A stretch of 64,000 nt of DNA from Caulobacter sp. (GTDB lineage Bacteria; Pseudomonadota; Alphaproteobacteria; Caulobacterales; Caulobacteraceae), in NCBI GenBank assembly GCA_030683005.1, contig JAUXMY010000043.1, forward strand, positions 62,001-126,000. The letters run 5' to 3'. Positions 1 to 8,539 of the stretch are shown here, one piece after another (position 1 is the stretch's first letter; each line of letters opens with the position of its first letter). Made by a program: the position numbers and the translations under genes. Under the pieces are notes generated by a model. It worked only from the letters and a program-made list of their open reading frames with translations, was not told where the DNA came from and did no database searches.

Positions 1-428
1 CTGTCGGCGATCAGACCCTCGTCGCGCCGCTGACCACGATCATCGAAAGCCTCAAGCCCCGCGCCGGCGATGTCCGTCCGCTGGGTCCCAACAACTTCGT
101 GCTGAAGATCCGCGACGCCTTCGTGCCGCTGATCGACACCGGCGCAGCGCTGGGCTTCGGCAAGTCGAAGTTCGATCCGACCGAGGGCGTCGCCCTGCTG
201 GTCGAAAGCGACGTAGCGGGCCAGGTCGCCCTGATGGTCGATCACATCCAGGGTCAGCGCCAGGTCGTGATCAAGAGCCTCGAGACCAACTACAAGCCGA
301 CCGACGGCGTCGCCGCCGCGACCATTCTGGGCGACGGCCGCGTCGCCCTGATCCTCGATATCGACGGGCTGGTGACGGCCCATCGCAAGGCGCCGCCGCG
401 CGCCGACACCCTGGCCATGACTGGATGA
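1..428 (+). CDS. cheA: Chemotaxis histidine kinase CheA, C-terminal end (5' truncated)
   Basis: Only the last ~141 codons are in the window; the reading frame is open from base 3. The visible part is the CheW-like regulatory (P5) domain that couples CheA to receptors through CheW: it contains the characteristic blocks around '[13 protein letters not shown]' and '[20 protein letters not shown]' and ends in '[17 protein letters not shown]'. The stop codon overlaps the cheW start by 4 bases (ATGA), which implies translational coupling. Identity is supported both by sequence and by the following cheW-cheR-cheB genes. The kinase and phosphotransfer domains lie upstream of the window. Confidence 0.95.
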   Translation, partial: VGDQTLVAPLTTIIESLKPRAGDVRPLGPNNFVLKIRDAFVPLIDTGAALGFGKSKFDPTEGVALLVESDVAGQVALMVDHIQGQRQVVIKSLETNYKPTDGVAAATILGDGRVALILDIDGLVTAHRKAPPRADTLAMTG

Positions 429-898
429 TGACCATGACCGAGCTTTCCCTCGACGGCCGCGACGGCAGCGAACTGATCTCCTTCCGCATCGGCGAGCAGG
501 AGTTCTGCGTGGACATCATGGCCGTGCGCGAGATCCGCGGCTGGACCCCGGCCACGCCGGTGCCGCACTCGCCCCGCTTTGTCCGTGGCGTGATCAACCT
601 GCGCGGCGCGGTGTTGCCGGTCATCGACCTGGCCGACCGGCTGGGTCTGGGCGCCGCGGTCGAGACCGCCCGCCACGTCATCATCGTGGTTCAGATCGGC
701 AGCCGCATCGTGGGCCTGCTGGTCGACGCCGTCTGCGACATCCTCTCGACGGCCGATCACACCGTCCAGAAGACCCCGGACCTGGCCGGCGACCACATGC
801 AGAACTTCGTGAAGGGCCTGATCGCGCTCGACGGGCGGATGATCAGCCTGATCGACCTGGGCCTGGTGCTGGACACCCACCAGGCGGAGGCGGCCTGA
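425..898 (+). CDS. cheW: Chemotaxis coupling protein CheW
   Basis: 157-residue single CheW domain, the normal family size. It scaffolds CheA onto methyl-accepting receptors in the cytoplasmic array. Visible family blocks are '[19 protein letters not shown]' near the N terminus, '[19 protein letters not shown]' in the middle and '[18 protein letters not shown]' near the end. Translation starts inside the cheA stop (ATGA overlap); there is a second in-frame ATG one codon later and another at 434, so the exact start is uncertain by a few residues. It is the second gene seen of the che operon. Confidence 0.96.
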   Translation: MMTMTELSLDGRDGSELISFRIGEQEFCVDIMAVREIRGWTPATPVPHSPRFVRGVINLRGAVLPVIDLADRLGLGAAVETARHVIIVVQIGSRIVGLLVDAVCDILSTADHTVQKTPDLAGDHMQNFVKGLIALDGRMISLIDLGLVLDTHQAEAA

Positions 899-903
899 CA
901 CCC

Positions 904-1779
904 ATGGCCGGCGCAGAACTCGCCTCGACAACACCCAGGGACGCCGGCCGTGAGTTCGCCTTCACGACCGAAGATTTCCGCACGATCGCCGCGGTGCTTC
1001 ACGGCGACGCGGGCATCTACCTGCCCGACACCAAGGCGACGCTCGTCTACTCGCGGCTGGCCAAGCGGCTGCGCCTGCTGGGCATGTCCAGCTTCCGCGA
1101 CTACTGCGCGCTCATCCAGGGGCAGCAGGGCGTCGACGAACGCCAGGCGATGCTGGCGGCCCTGACCACCAACGTCACCCGCTTCTTCCGCGAGCCGCAC
1201 CACTTCGAGCATCTGCGTGACACCGTGATGCCGATCCTGGCCGCCAGGGCCAGGGCCGGCGGCCGCGTGCGCCTCTGGTCGGCCGCCTGTTCCACGGGGC
1301 AGGAGCCCTATTCGATGGCGCTGAGCGTGCTGGCCGCGCTGCCCGACGCGGCGCGCCATGACGTCAGGATCCTGGCCACCGACATCGACCCCAACGTCGT
1401 GCAGACTGCGCGCGAGGCGGTCTACAGCCGCGAAGCGCTCGACGCCGTGCCGGCGAGCGACCGCAAGCACCTGCGCAAGGCGCCGGAGGCCGGCGTCGAC
1501 ATGTGGCGGATGTCGGAAGAGACCCAGGAACTCATCACCTTCCGCGAGCTGAACCTGATCAAGCCCTGGCCGATGAAGGGCCGGTTCGACGTCATCTTCT
1601 GCCGCAACGTGGTGATCTACTTCGACGACGCCACCCAGGAGCAGGTCTGGCGCAAGTTCATCGACGTGATGAGCCCCGGCGCGCGCCTCTACATCGGCCA
1701 CTCCGAGCGGGTGACCGGCGACGGCGGGCGGCTGACCAGCGACGGCCTGACCGTCTACAAGGTCGGGGGCCAGCTGTGA
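904..1779 (+). CDS. cheR: Chemotaxis protein methyltransferase CheR
   Basis: 291 residues. It uses S-adenosylmethionine to methylate receptor glutamates during adaptation. The N-terminal helical domain carries the '[19 protein letters not shown]' block. The SAM-binding fold has '[19 protein letters not shown]' as its glycine-poor loop 1 and '[25 protein letters not shown]' downstream, both diagnostic for CheR. The start ATG at 904 lies 5 bases after the cheW stop. The stop overlaps the GTG start of cheB by 4 bases (GTGA), so CheR and CheB, the opposing adaptation enzymes, are probably co-translated. Confidence 0.96.
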   Translation: MAGAELASTTPRDAGREFAFTTEDFRTIAAVLHGDAGIYLPDTKATLVYSRLAKRLRLLGMSSFRDYCALIQGQQGVDERQAMLAALTTNVTRFFREPHHFEHLRDTVMPILAARARAGGRVRLWSAACSTGQEPYSMALSVLAALPDAARHDVRILATDIDPNVVQTAREAVYSREALDAVPASDRKHLRKAPEAGVDMWRMSEETQELITFRELNLIKPWPMKGRFDVIFCRNVVIYFDDATQEQVWRKFIDVMSPGARLYIGHSERVTGDGGRLTSDGLTVYKVGGQL

Positions 1780-2813
1780 GCGTCCGCGTCCTCATTGTCG
1801 ACGACTCGGCCACCATGCGCGGCGTCATCGCCGCGGTGCTGCGCCGCGACCCCGAGATCGAGGTGGTCGGCTCGGCCGGCGACCCGCTGGAAGCCCGCGA
1901 AGCGATCAAGCGGCTGAACCCGGACGTGGTGACGCTGGACGTCGAGATGCCGAACATGAACGGCATCGAGTTCCTGGAACGGATCATGCGGCTGCGGCCG
2001 ACGCCGGTGATCATGATCTCGACCCTCACCCAGGCCGGCGCCGACACCACGATCGAGGCCCTGGCCCTGGGCGCGGTCGACTGTGTCGGCAAGCCGGGCC
2101 CCGGCGTGACGGCCAACGACGCCTTCGGAAACCTGGCCGAGAAGGTCAAGGCCGCCGCCCGCTCCCGCCTGCGGCCGCTCAGCGATACGCCCCGGCCCAG
2201 CACGTCGAGCCAGGGCGTCTACCGTCCCAACGGCAACATCGCGGCGATCGGCTCGTCCACCGGCGGCGTCGAGGCCCTGATCCAGGTCATCTCGGGCTTT
2301 CCGGCCAACTGCCCCCCGACCGTGATCACCCAGCATATGCCGGCCACCTTCACCAGGAGCTTCGCCAAGCGACTCGACAACTGCTCGGGGGCCACGGTGA
2401 CCGAGGCGGAAGATGGCGACCTGCTGGAAGTCGGCCGGGTGTTTCTGGCCCCGGGCGGCGAGCGGCATCTGGCCGTCGAGCGCACCGGAAGCCAGCTTCG
2501 CTGCCGTCTTCGCGAGGGGCCGACGGTCAACGGTCATGCGCCGTCGGTCGATGTCCTGTTCGAGTCGGTGGTCAAGGCGGTCGGCGGCAAGAGCGTCGGC
2601 GTGATCCTGACCGGCATGGGTCGGGACGGCGCCAAGGGCCTGCTGGCCATGCGCGAGGCCGGCGCCCGGACCCTCGGCCAGGATGAGGCCAGCTGCGTCG
2701 TCTACGGCATGCCGCGCGCGGCCTTCGAAATCGGCGCTGTGGAGCGCCAGTACCCCATCACGCGCATCGGAGCTCACCTGCTGAGCGCCTGTGCCGTGTC
2801 TACCGAGGGATAG
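1776..2813 (+). CDS. cheB: Chemotaxis response regulator / protein-glutamate methylesterase CheB
   Basis: 345 residues from a GTG start that overlaps the cheR stop. An upstream in-frame extension exists but would lie inside cheR, so GTG 1776 is preferred. The N-terminal receiver domain has the acidic pair D9-D10, phosphoacceptor D55 in '[12 protein letters not shown]' and K106 in 'VGKPG'. After a linker comes the methylesterase domain with the nucleophile serine in '[11 protein letters not shown]' (residue 160/161), histidine H187 in 'ITQHMP' and the aspartate in 'GMGRDGAKG'. It removes receptor methyl groups (and deamidates glutamines) when phosphorylated by CheA. Confidence 0.96.
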   Translation: MSVRVLIVDDSATMRGVIAAVLRRDPEIEVVGSAGDPLEAREAIKRLNPDVVTLDVEMPNMNGIEFLERIMRLRPTPVIMISTLTQAGADTTIEALALGAVDCVGKPGPGVTANDAFGNLAEKVKAAARSRLRPLSDTPRPSTSSQGVYRPNGNIAAIGSSTGGVEALIQVISGFPANCPPTVITQHMPATFTRSFAKRLDNCSGATVTEAEDGDLLEVGRVFLAPGGERHLAVERTGSQLRCRLREGPTVNGHAPSVDVLFESVVKAVGGKSVGVILTGMGRDGAKGLLAMREAGARTLGQDEASCVVYGMPRAAFEIGAVERQYPITRIGAHLLSACAVSTEG

Positions 2814-2818
2814 ACAAG

Positions 2819-3208
2819 ATGCCCGCCGCCTCCGCCATTTCAGTGCTCGTGGTCGACGACCAGATGACGATCCGCACGCTCGTCCGCTCGGGCCTGCAGC
2901 AGCTTGGCTTCAAGGACATCCGCGAGGCGCCGGACGGCGAAGCCGCCCTGCGCATGCTGCTGACCCAGCCGGCTCACCTTGTGATCTCGGACTACAACAT
3001 GCCCAAGCTGGACGGCCTGGGCCTGCTGCGCGCCGTGCGCGCGCACCCGCCGTTCAAGACCATCGCCTTCATCATGCTGACCGGCCGCGCCGATTCCGAT
3101 CTGGTGCAGAGGGCGGTTCAATTCGGCGTCAATAACTACTTGGTGAAACCTTTTACGGTTCAAGTGTTGAAGGACAAGATCGAAGGCGTGTTCGGCGCAC
3201 TCACATGA
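2819..3208 (+). CDS. cheY: Single-domain response regulator, CheY type (second CheY of the cluster)
   Basis: 129 residues, receiver domain only. All canonical receiver residues are present: acidic pair in 'VLVVDDQ', phosphoacceptor Asp in 'LVISDYNMPKLDG', Thr in 'IMLTGRAD' and Lys in 'YLVKPF'. It should accept phosphate from CheA and either signal to the motor or act as a phosphate sink. By position (between cheB and cheD) it matches CheYII of the Caulobacter cluster; that assignment rests on gene order and not on a sequence comparison. Its stop overlaps the cheD start by 4 bases. Confidence 0.93.
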   Translation: MPAASAISVLVVDDQMTIRTLVRSGLQQLGFKDIREAPDGEAALRMLLTQPAHLVISDYNMPKLDGLGLLRAVRAHPPFKTIAFIMLTGRADSDLVQRAVQFGVNNYLVKPFTVQVLKDKIEGVFGALT

Positions 3209-3765
3209 GCATCGGGTTGGACGGAACGGGCGAGCGGACGCTGCATGTCGGGCAGGGCGAGCACCATGTGTCGGATTCTTCCGACGTGGTGATGAGCACC
3301 GTGCTCGGCTCGTGCATCGCCGCGTGCATCCGGGATCCCGAACGGGGTCTGGGCGGCATGAACCATTTCCTCCTGCCCGACGGCGACGGCAGCGGCGATA
3401 CCGACGAGGCCAAGCGCTACGGCGTCAACGCCATGGAAATCCTTATCAACAGCCTGCTGCGCGCCGGCGCGCGGCGCGACCGGCTGGAGGCCAAGCTGTT
3501 CGGCGGCGCCAGCATGTTCGACCGTCTGCGCAACATCGGCGCGGAAAACGCCGCCTTCGCCAAGCGCTTCCTGCAGGCTGAAGGCATCGCCGTGATCGGC
3601 GGAGACACCGGCGGGACCTGCGCCCGCCGCATCCGCTATCGTCCGACCACGGGCCAGGCCATGCAGCGGCTGCTGACCGACGCCGATCCGTCGGTGTTCG
3701 TCCGCGAGCGCAAGCTGGCCGTGCCGCCTCCGGCCGCCAACACCGGCGATCTGGAGCTGTTCTGA
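3205..3765 (+). CDS. cheD: Chemoreceptor glutamine deamidase CheD
   Basis: 186 residues. CheD deamidates specific receptor glutamines and in some bacteria also interacts with CheC-type phosphatases. The cysteine-hydrolase motif is intact: C37 in 'STVLGSCIAAC' and H54 in 'GGMNHFLLPDG'. The C-terminal half has the family block 'AKLFGGASMF' and 'GGDTGGTCARRIRY'. The protein ends in the acidic/aromatic tail TGDLELF, which closely resembles the end of the next gene product (SGDFDLF). Start overlaps the cheY stop; the stop codon shares one base with the next ATG. Confidence 0.95.
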   Translation: MSIGLDGTGERTLHVGQGEHHVSDSSDVVMSTVLGSCIAACIRDPERGLGGMNHFLLPDGDGSGDTDEAKRYGVNAMEILINSLLRAGARRDRLEAKLFGGASMFDRLRNIGAENAAFAKRFLQAEGIAVIGGDTGGTCARRIRYRPTTGQAMQRLLTDADPSVFVRERKLAVPPPAANTGDLELF

Positions 3766-4148
3766 TGTCCGCGGTCGCCCGTCCAGCAGCGGATCTGCCG
3801 CATGGCCTCAACGGCGCGCTCGGGGGTGTCGCCCACGAGCTGGCGCTGCTGGAGGCGCATCTGCTGCGCGTGCAGAGCATCTGCCACGTGCCCGAACACG
3901 CCGCTCACCTGGACGCGGTCCTGGTGCGCGAGCTGCAGACCCTCGACCTGGTGTCGCAGCGCCTTGGCGTGCTCACCCATTTCATCCGCCACGTCGTGGC
4001 GACAGTAGCGTTCGATCCAGCCGTGGACCTGACCGCAGCTCTGGGGGCCATTCCGCTTCAGGATATGGCCGACCGTCTCACCGCGCACGCCGCAGATGAG
4101 GAGGCCCCGGCCGATGTGTTCGAGTCCGGAGACTTCGACCTCTTCTGA
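3765..4148 (+). CDS. cheU: CheU-like small chemotaxis-cluster protein
   Basis: 127 residues with no domain I can name. The sequence is mostly amphipathic helix (residues ~15-75 are Leu/Ala/Val-rich with regularly spaced charges), then an acidic tail ending SGDFDLF. The name is assigned because the gene sits exactly where cheU lies in the Caulobacter che cluster, between cheD and the third cheY. The ATG shares its first base with the last base of the cheD stop, so the two are tightly coupled. Molecular function is not established by the sequence; the helical content and tail suggest a binding or adaptor protein. Confidence 0.72.
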   Translation: MSAVARPAADLPHGLNGALGGVAHELALLEAHLLRVQSICHVPEHAAHLDAVLVRELQTLDLVSQRLGVLTHFIRHVVATVAFDPAVDLTAALGAIPLQDMADRLTAHAADEEAPADVFESGDFDLF

Positions 4149-4155
4149 GGGCCAG

Positions 4156-4767
4156 ATGAACGAAACGCAGAGCCCCGTCGCCGCCACCGCCAAGGTCGAC
4201 CTGACCCGCGCCCGAGCCCTCCTGCTCGATGACAACCAGGTCCACCTGAACCTGCTGTCTAACGTGTTAGGCAGCTTTGACCTGCGCCGTCAGACCAAGG
4301 TCGGCAACCTGCGCGACGCCAAGGCGGCGGCCGGCGGGTCTGAGTTCGATCTCATCCTGGTCGAGGCGGCCCTGGCCAATGGCGCCGGCTTTGACTTCAT
4401 TCGCTGGCTGCGTCGCGAAGGCCCGGAGTTCAACCGCGCCACCTCGGTTCTGGTGGTCACCAGCGGCACGCGGATGGACCAGGTGCACAAGGCCCGGGAC
4501 AGCGGCGCGAACTTCGTGCTCGCCAAGCCGGTGACGCCGCCGGTCCTGCTGCAGCGGATCATCTGGCTGGGTCGCGACAAGCGACTGTTCGTCGAGGCGG
4601 AAGGCTACTGCGGCCCGGATCGGCGCTTCAAGGCCTTTGGTCCGCCGGTCGGCATCAAGGGGCGTCGTCATGACGACCTGAACTTCAAGATCGGGGCGGC
4701 GGTTGAACCGAACATGTCCCAGAACGAGATCGATTTGCTCATGAAGCCGACGAGGGTGAAACTGTGA
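4156..4767 (+). CDS. cheY: Atypical CheY-like response regulator with C-terminal extension (third CheY of the cluster)
   Basis: 203 residues from ATG 4156; an in-frame ATG at 4096 would lie inside cheU and lacks support. Residues ~20-140 form a receiver domain with the acidic pair D25-D26, T102 and K124 conserved. The phosphoacceptor position holds glutamate, E70 ('LILVEAALANGAG' aligned to the usual 'VDxxMPxMDG'). After the receiver comes a 60-residue extension with 'GPDRRF' and 'GRRHDD', ending in SQNEIDLLM (residues 188-196). That segment resembles the N-terminal CheY-binding peptide of the flagellar switch protein FliM (LSQxEIDALL). Position corresponds to CheYIII of Caulobacter. Confidence 0.88.
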   Translation: MNETQSPVAATAKVDLTRARALLLDDNQVHLNLLSNVLGSFDLRRQTKVGNLRDAKAAAGGSEFDLILVEAALANGAGFDFIRWLRREGPEFNRATSVLVVTSGTRMDQVHKARDSGANFVLAKPVTPPVLLQRIIWLGRDKRLFVEAEGYCGPDRRFKAFGPPVGIKGRRHDDLNFKIGAAVEPNMSQNEIDLLMKPTRVKL

Positions 4768-5225
4768 CCAGCGCTGCACGCTTCTTCAAGCCGAACAACC
4801 GGCTCGCCGACTCCGTCGACGTCCGCTTCGGCCTCAGCGTCGACACGGCGGCGGACCGTGGGGGACAGGTCGTCCTCAACGCCGGCGCCGACATGCGCAA
4901 GTCGGTCAAGGACTGGGTTGCGGAGATCATGCGGCTCAGCGAACAGGCTGATCCCGACAAGGAGCGGCTCAGCTGGCTGGCCAACGGCATCCTGGGCGTC
5001 GGCGGCGCCGCGGGCATGATGCGGCTGTCGCGCTGCGGCGGGCTGTTCGCCCATGCCGTCGACCTGATGGGCGATCGCTGGCGGCCCGAGCTCGGCGCGC
5101 TCTACGGCAACGCCATCGGCCGCCTGCTCGACGACACCGATCCGGTCGCGTCACAGGAAGGCATGCTGGCGTCGCTGGAGGAGATGAACAGGCGTCTGGC
5201 CGGCGAGACCTCGCCGGCGGCATAG
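4764..5225 (+). CDS. cheE: CheE-like chemotaxis-cluster protein
   Basis: 153 residues from a GTG start overlapping the preceding stop by 4 bases. No recognised domain. The central part (residues ~40-110) looks helical, with a Gly-Ala-rich hydrophobic stretch 'GILGVGGAAGMM' and a distinctive 'SRCGGLFAHAVDLMGDRW'. The assignment to CheE is by position, as the last gene of the Caulobacter-type che operon after the third cheY. CheE is known only as a small protein of that cluster, so no biochemical activity is claimed. The 3' side ends the operon: the next gene starts 55 bases later with its own function. Confidence 0.72.
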   Translation: MTSAARFFKPNNRLADSVDVRFGLSVDTAADRGGQVVLNAGADMRKSVKDWVAEIMRLSEQADPDKERLSWLANGILGVGGAAGMMRLSRCGGLFAHAVDLMGDRWRPELGALYGNAIGRLLDDTDPVASQEGMLASLEEMNRRLAGETSPAA

Positions 5226-5280
5226 AGCGGCCCGGGCTATTCCGACGCTGGCCCGGGGGGCGGCGGGGCGCTATCGCTTC

Positions 5281-6084
5281 ATGGTGCCGCGTTTAACACC
5301 CATCGACGACCCCGCCGATCCGCGGATCGAGGCCTATCGCGACATCCGCGAGCGGGACCTCGTCGGCCGCCGGGGCCTGTTCGTCGCCGAGGGCGAGACG
5401 GTGCTGCGGGTGCTGGCCGGGCAGAGCCGCCATCGACCGTTGTCGGTGCTGATCGCGCCCAAGCGTCGCCAGAAGCTCGAACCCATTCTCCAGACGCTGC
5501 CCGACGACCTGCCGGTCTATCTGGCGGAGCAGCCGGTGCTGGACGCCATCGCCGGCTTCGAGCTTCATCGGGGCATCCTGGCCATAGCGCAGCGGGCGCC
5601 GACGGTGACGGCCGATGACCTTCTGGCCGGCCTGGGCGCGCGGGCGCTTGTGCTGGCGCTATCCGGCATCGGCAATCACGACAACATGGGTGGGCTGTTC
5701 CGCAACGCCGCCGCGTTCGGGGTCGACGCGGTCCTGCTCGACGGGGCCTGCTGTGATCCGCTCTACCGCAAGGCCATCCGGGTCTCGGTCGGCGGCGTGC
5801 TGACCGTCCCGTTCGCGACGGTCGAGGGCGACATGGTCGAGACGCTGCTGCGCCACGGGCTGGAGCCGGTGGCGCTCAGCCCCGCCGGCGAGACGGCCTT
5901 GCACCGGTTTGTCCCGCCGTCCCGCGTGGCCCTGCTGCTGGGCGCCGAGGGGCCGGGCCTGTCAGCGGACGTGCTCGCCCGCTGTCGGACGGTATCCATC
6001 CCGATGGCCGGCGGGTTCGACTCCCTGAACGTCGCGACGACCTCGGGCATCGCTCTTCACCACCTGCGAACCGCCGCACCCTGA
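5281..6084 (+). CDS. TrmH/SpoU-family RNA 2'-O-ribose methyltransferase
   Basis: 267 residues. SPOUT-fold methyltransferases of this type transfer a methyl group from SAM to a ribose 2'-OH in rRNA or tRNA. The N-terminal ~95 residues resemble the SpoU substrate-binding domain ('RRGLFVAEGETVLRVL'). All three catalytic-domain motifs are visible: motif 1 'NHDNMGGLFRNAAAFG', motif 2 'VALLLGAEGPGLS' and motif 3 'FDSLNVATTSGIALHHL'. Which nucleotide is modified cannot be told from sequence. It is a monocistronic + gene between the che operon and a convergent hydrolase gene; the 55-base upstream gap shows no clear promoter. Confidence 0.93.
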   Translation: MVPRLTPIDDPADPRIEAYRDIRERDLVGRRGLFVAEGETVLRVLAGQSRHRPLSVLIAPKRRQKLEPILQTLPDDLPVYLAEQPVLDAIAGFELHRGILAIAQRAPTVTADDLLAGLGARALVLALSGIGNHDNMGGLFRNAAAFGVDAVLLDGACCDPLYRKAIRVSVGGVLTVPFATVEGDMVETLLRHGLEPVALSPAGETALHRFVPPSRVALLLGAEGPGLSADVLARCRTVSIPMAGGFDSLNVATTSGIALHHLRTAAP

Positions 6085-6457
6085 GCCGAACGGAGACTCT
6101 GGAGACATATACTCTGGAGACAAAGCGGGACATTTCGCCCCTTTGCGAGACATCCCGGCCAGAGCCGTCCGGCGGATCGATCCGCGAGCTCCCGCGCGGC
6201 GTCATACTGGCGGGATGCGACGCTCGAGACGCCTCTCCCCGCCTCCGCGAACCCAAGGCCGCCATAGGCCTTGCGCCGCCCGGTCGCGTGCGGTCGCCAT
6301 CAGAGTCCGGCCTGCCGCGGACGCCGAAGAGCAGGTTCTGTCCCCCTGTCTCGCAGCCGACCTGGCGGGCGGGCTCCACCGCATGAGCGCAGTGGAGACA
6401 CTGGAGACGGTTCCACAGCCGCCAAGCCGTTCGCCGGGAACGGCGGGATTGGCCGTC
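6085..6457 (+). other. Intergenic stretch without a recognisable gene; short tandem repeat
   Basis: This 373-base gap lies between two convergent genes. Open frames crossing it have arginine/proline-rich shadow composition and no recognisable motif. The one structured feature is a direct repeat ACTCTGGAGACA at 6096-6107 and 6111-6122 (15-base period), with the related words GTGGAGACA and CTGGAGACG again at 6392-6409. No T-tract terminator or RNA gene is evident. Confidence 0.6.
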
Positions 6458-7525
6458 TCAGCGCAAACGTTTGCGCTCGATGTCGCTCCCGCCCGCCGGC
6501 ATCGACAGCAGGTCGCCGTCGCGGGCGATCCACAGAGGACCGTCATAGGCGTCGCGCGCCTTGCCCAGGAACGGCCCCTCCAGCGCCCGCAGCGGCAGCG
6601 GCGGCACGATGTGGGTCAACAGAAGCGCCTTGGCGCCGGACGCCTTTGCGATCCGCGCCGCCTCCAGCGGGCTGGTGTGGTAGTTGGGTATGTCGGCCAT
6701 GATCTTGGCGCGCTTGGGCCGGCCGGCCCGGATGGCGCCGTCCTGCAGCACCTTGACCAGCTCCGGCGACAGCGCCTCGTGGACCAGCAGGTCGACGCCC
6801 TTGGCCTGGGCGGCCACGACGGGCGAGACCGAGGTGTCGCCGCTGATCACCACGCTGCGCCCCTTGTAGTCGAAGCGATAGCCGAGCGCCGGCTCGACCG
6901 GTCCGTGGTCGACGCGGAAGGCGGTGATCTTCACGCCGTCCTCTTCCAGCACGACGACGGAGTCTGCGCCGGCCGGAATGTCGATCGGCCGCGGCGTGAT
7001 GCCGGCGCCCGACGGCGGCATGACGTCCGCGCCGTGGTGGGCGGTGCGATAGCTGCTGTCGAAGGCGTAGGCCTCGTTGAAACCCGCCGCGATCCGCTCG
7101 ACGCCCGGCGCGCCATAGAGCTGCAGCGGCGTGGTCAGGTTGGAGCCGCCCCAGCGCATCAGGGCGATGTTGCCCAGGCCGTCGATATGGTCGGAGTGGA
7201 AGTGGGTCAGCAGCACGACCGAGTCGCCGCCGACGCCGAGGCGGCCGAGGGTGCGGCCCGCGCCCTCGCCGGTGTCAACGATGAACAGGCGCTTGCCGGC
7301 GATGACGGCGGTGCAGGGCGCGCCGCGATCGGCGTCAGGGAAGGGGCCGCCCGCGCCGCAGACGAGCACGTGCAGGCCGTCGGGCAGCCGGCTGGTCAGG
7401 TCGCTGGTCATGCCCTCGGCGACGCGCCGCTCGACCAGCTTCACGGCCAGCTTGCCCCGCACGGCGTAGAGCCCGCCACCCACGAGAAGCGCCACGACGA
7501 TCAGTCCCGCCAGGATGCGTTTCAT
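6458..7525 (-). CDS. Membrane-anchored or exported metallo-beta-lactamase-fold hydrolase
   Basis: 355 residues. The first ~20 residues are a single hydrophobic segment after 'MKR', an uncleaved anchor or signal peptide, so the enzyme domain should face the periplasm. The MBL fold has the two-metal signature '[10 protein letters not shown]', a bridging Asp in 'ISGDTSVSP' and a late His in 'LLLTHIVPP'. The '[12 protein letters not shown]' block and the layout match RNase Z/arylsulfatase-like MBL proteins of unknown substrate. The gene is transcribed divergently from the haloalkane dehalogenase gene across a 104-base region containing an inverted repeat. Confidence 0.86.
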   Translation of the reverse strand: MKRILAGLIVVALLVGGGLYAVRGKLAVKLVERRVAEGMTSDLTSRLPDGLHVLVCGAGGPFPDADRGAPCTAVIAGKRLFIVDTGEGAGRTLGRLGVGGDSVVLLTHFHSDHIDGLGNIALMRWGGSNLTTPLQLYGAPGVERIAAGFNEAYAFDSSYRTAHHGADVMPPSGAGITPRPIDIPAGADSVVVLEEDGVKITAFRVDHGPVEPALGYRFDYKGRSVVISGDTSVSPVVAAQAKGVDLLVHEALSPELVKVLQDGAIRAGRPKRAKIMADIPNYHTSPLEAARIAKASGAKALLLTHIVPPLPLRALEGPFLGKARDAYDGPLWIARDGDLLSMPAGGSDIERKRLR

Positions 7526-7562
7526 GCCCGTTCCGTTTCCCGCTTGATTGCCGCAATTATAT

Positions 7563-7579
7563 TGGCATTATTCGTGCCA
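7563..7579. promoter_or_regulatory. Inverted repeat in a divergent promoter region (candidate operator)
   Basis: TGGCA-N7-TGCCA is a perfect 5-base inverted repeat in the locally AT-rich 104-base gap between the MBL hydrolase (-) and the haloalkane dehalogenase (+). Position and symmetry suit a repressor site for either gene; the TetR regulator encoded three genes downstream is a candidate ligand, which is inference. Confidence 0.4.
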
Positions 7580-7629
7580 TTAGTTATCGCCGCGGTCAAG
7601 GCCGCGCGCCATGCCCAGGAGAATGCCCG

Positions 7630-8532
7630 GTGAAGGTGCTTCGCACGCCCGACGACCGTTTCGACGGACTGCCCGACTTCCCGTTCGCCGCCCACTACGT
7701 GACGGTCCCCGGCGGCGAGGGCGCTGACCTGCGGATCGGCTACGTCGACGAGGGCCCCCGCGACGCCGCCCCGGTGCTGCTGATGCACGGCGAACCGTCG
7801 TGGTCCTACCTCTACCGCAAGATCATCCCGCGGCTGTCTGGCGAGCATCGCGTGCTGGCGCCGGACCTCGTCGGCTTTGGTCGCTCGGACAAGCCGGCCG
7901 ACAAGGACGACTACAGCTACGAGCGCCACGTCGCCTGGATGAGCGCCTGGCTTCTGGCGCTGGACCTCAAGGACATCACCCTGTTCTGCCAGGACTGGGG
8001 CGGGCTGATCGGGCTGCGGCTTGTGGCGGCGTTTCCGGAGCGGTTCGCCCGGGTGGTGGTCGGCAACACCGGCCTGCCGACCGGCAGCGGCATGTCGGAC
8101 GGCTTCAAGACCTGGCTGGACATGAGCCAGTCGATCCCCGTCTTCCCGGCCGGCATGATCGTCAACATGGGAACCCAGCGCGAGCTGTCGCCCGAGGAGA
8201 TTGCCGCCTACGACGCCCCCTATCCGGACGAGAGCTACAAGGTCGCGGCGCGGATCTTCCCCACCTTCGTGCCGGTCACGCCGGAGCATGCGTCCGTGGC
8301 CGAGAACAAGGCCGCTTGGGAGGTCCTCGAGGCGTTCGACAAGCCGTTCCTCACCGCCTTCAGCGACAAGGACCCGGTGACCGGCGGTGGCGAGGCCGTC
8401 TTCCAGGCGCGCGTGCCCGGGACAAAGGGGCGCAAGCACGTGACCATCGAGGGCGGCGGCCACTTCCTGCAGGAAGACTGTCCCGAGCAGATCGCCGATG
8501 TCATCAACGCCTTCATCAAGGGCGAGCGTTAG
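7630..8532 (+). CDS. Haloalkane dehalogenase (alpha/beta hydrolase, subfamily I type)
   Basis: 300 residues from a GTG start preceded by AGGAG. Haloalkane dehalogenases hydrolyse carbon-halogen bonds to an alcohol and halide in the cytoplasm. Visible: oxyanion/halide motif '[11 protein letters not shown]', nucleophile Asp with adjacent halide-binding Trp in 'CQDWGG', a cap-domain block '[19 protein letters not shown]' typical of subfamily I, a catalytic Asp in 'FSDKDP' and His in 'GGGHFLQED'. Epoxide hydrolases share the fold but lack this Trp/cap pattern. It heads a + run with a DUF1330 gene 7 bases downstream. The natural substrate is unknown. Confidence 0.88.
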   Translation: MKVLRTPDDRFDGLPDFPFAAHYVTVPGGEGADLRIGYVDEGPRDAAPVLLMHGEPSWSYLYRKIIPRLSGEHRVLAPDLVGFGRSDKPADKDDYSYERHVAWMSAWLLALDLKDITLFCQDWGGLIGLRLVAAFPERFARVVVGNTGLPTGSGMSDGFKTWLDMSQSIPVFPAGMIVNMGTQRELSPEEIAAYDAPYPDESYKVAARIFPTFVPVTPEHASVAENKAAWEVLEAFDKPFLTAFSDKDPVTGGGEAVFQARVPGTKGRKHVTIEGGGHFLQEDCPEQIADVINAFIKGER

Positions 8533-8539
8533 GAATCCC

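Noticed and set aside
7533..7633. Hydrophobic C-terminal stretch of a + frame ([17 protein letters not shown]) resembling a membrane helix
   Set aside because: It results from reading the AT-rich divergent promoter region as codons; the rest of the frame is antisense to the MBL hydrolase and no independent start with a ribosome site is present.
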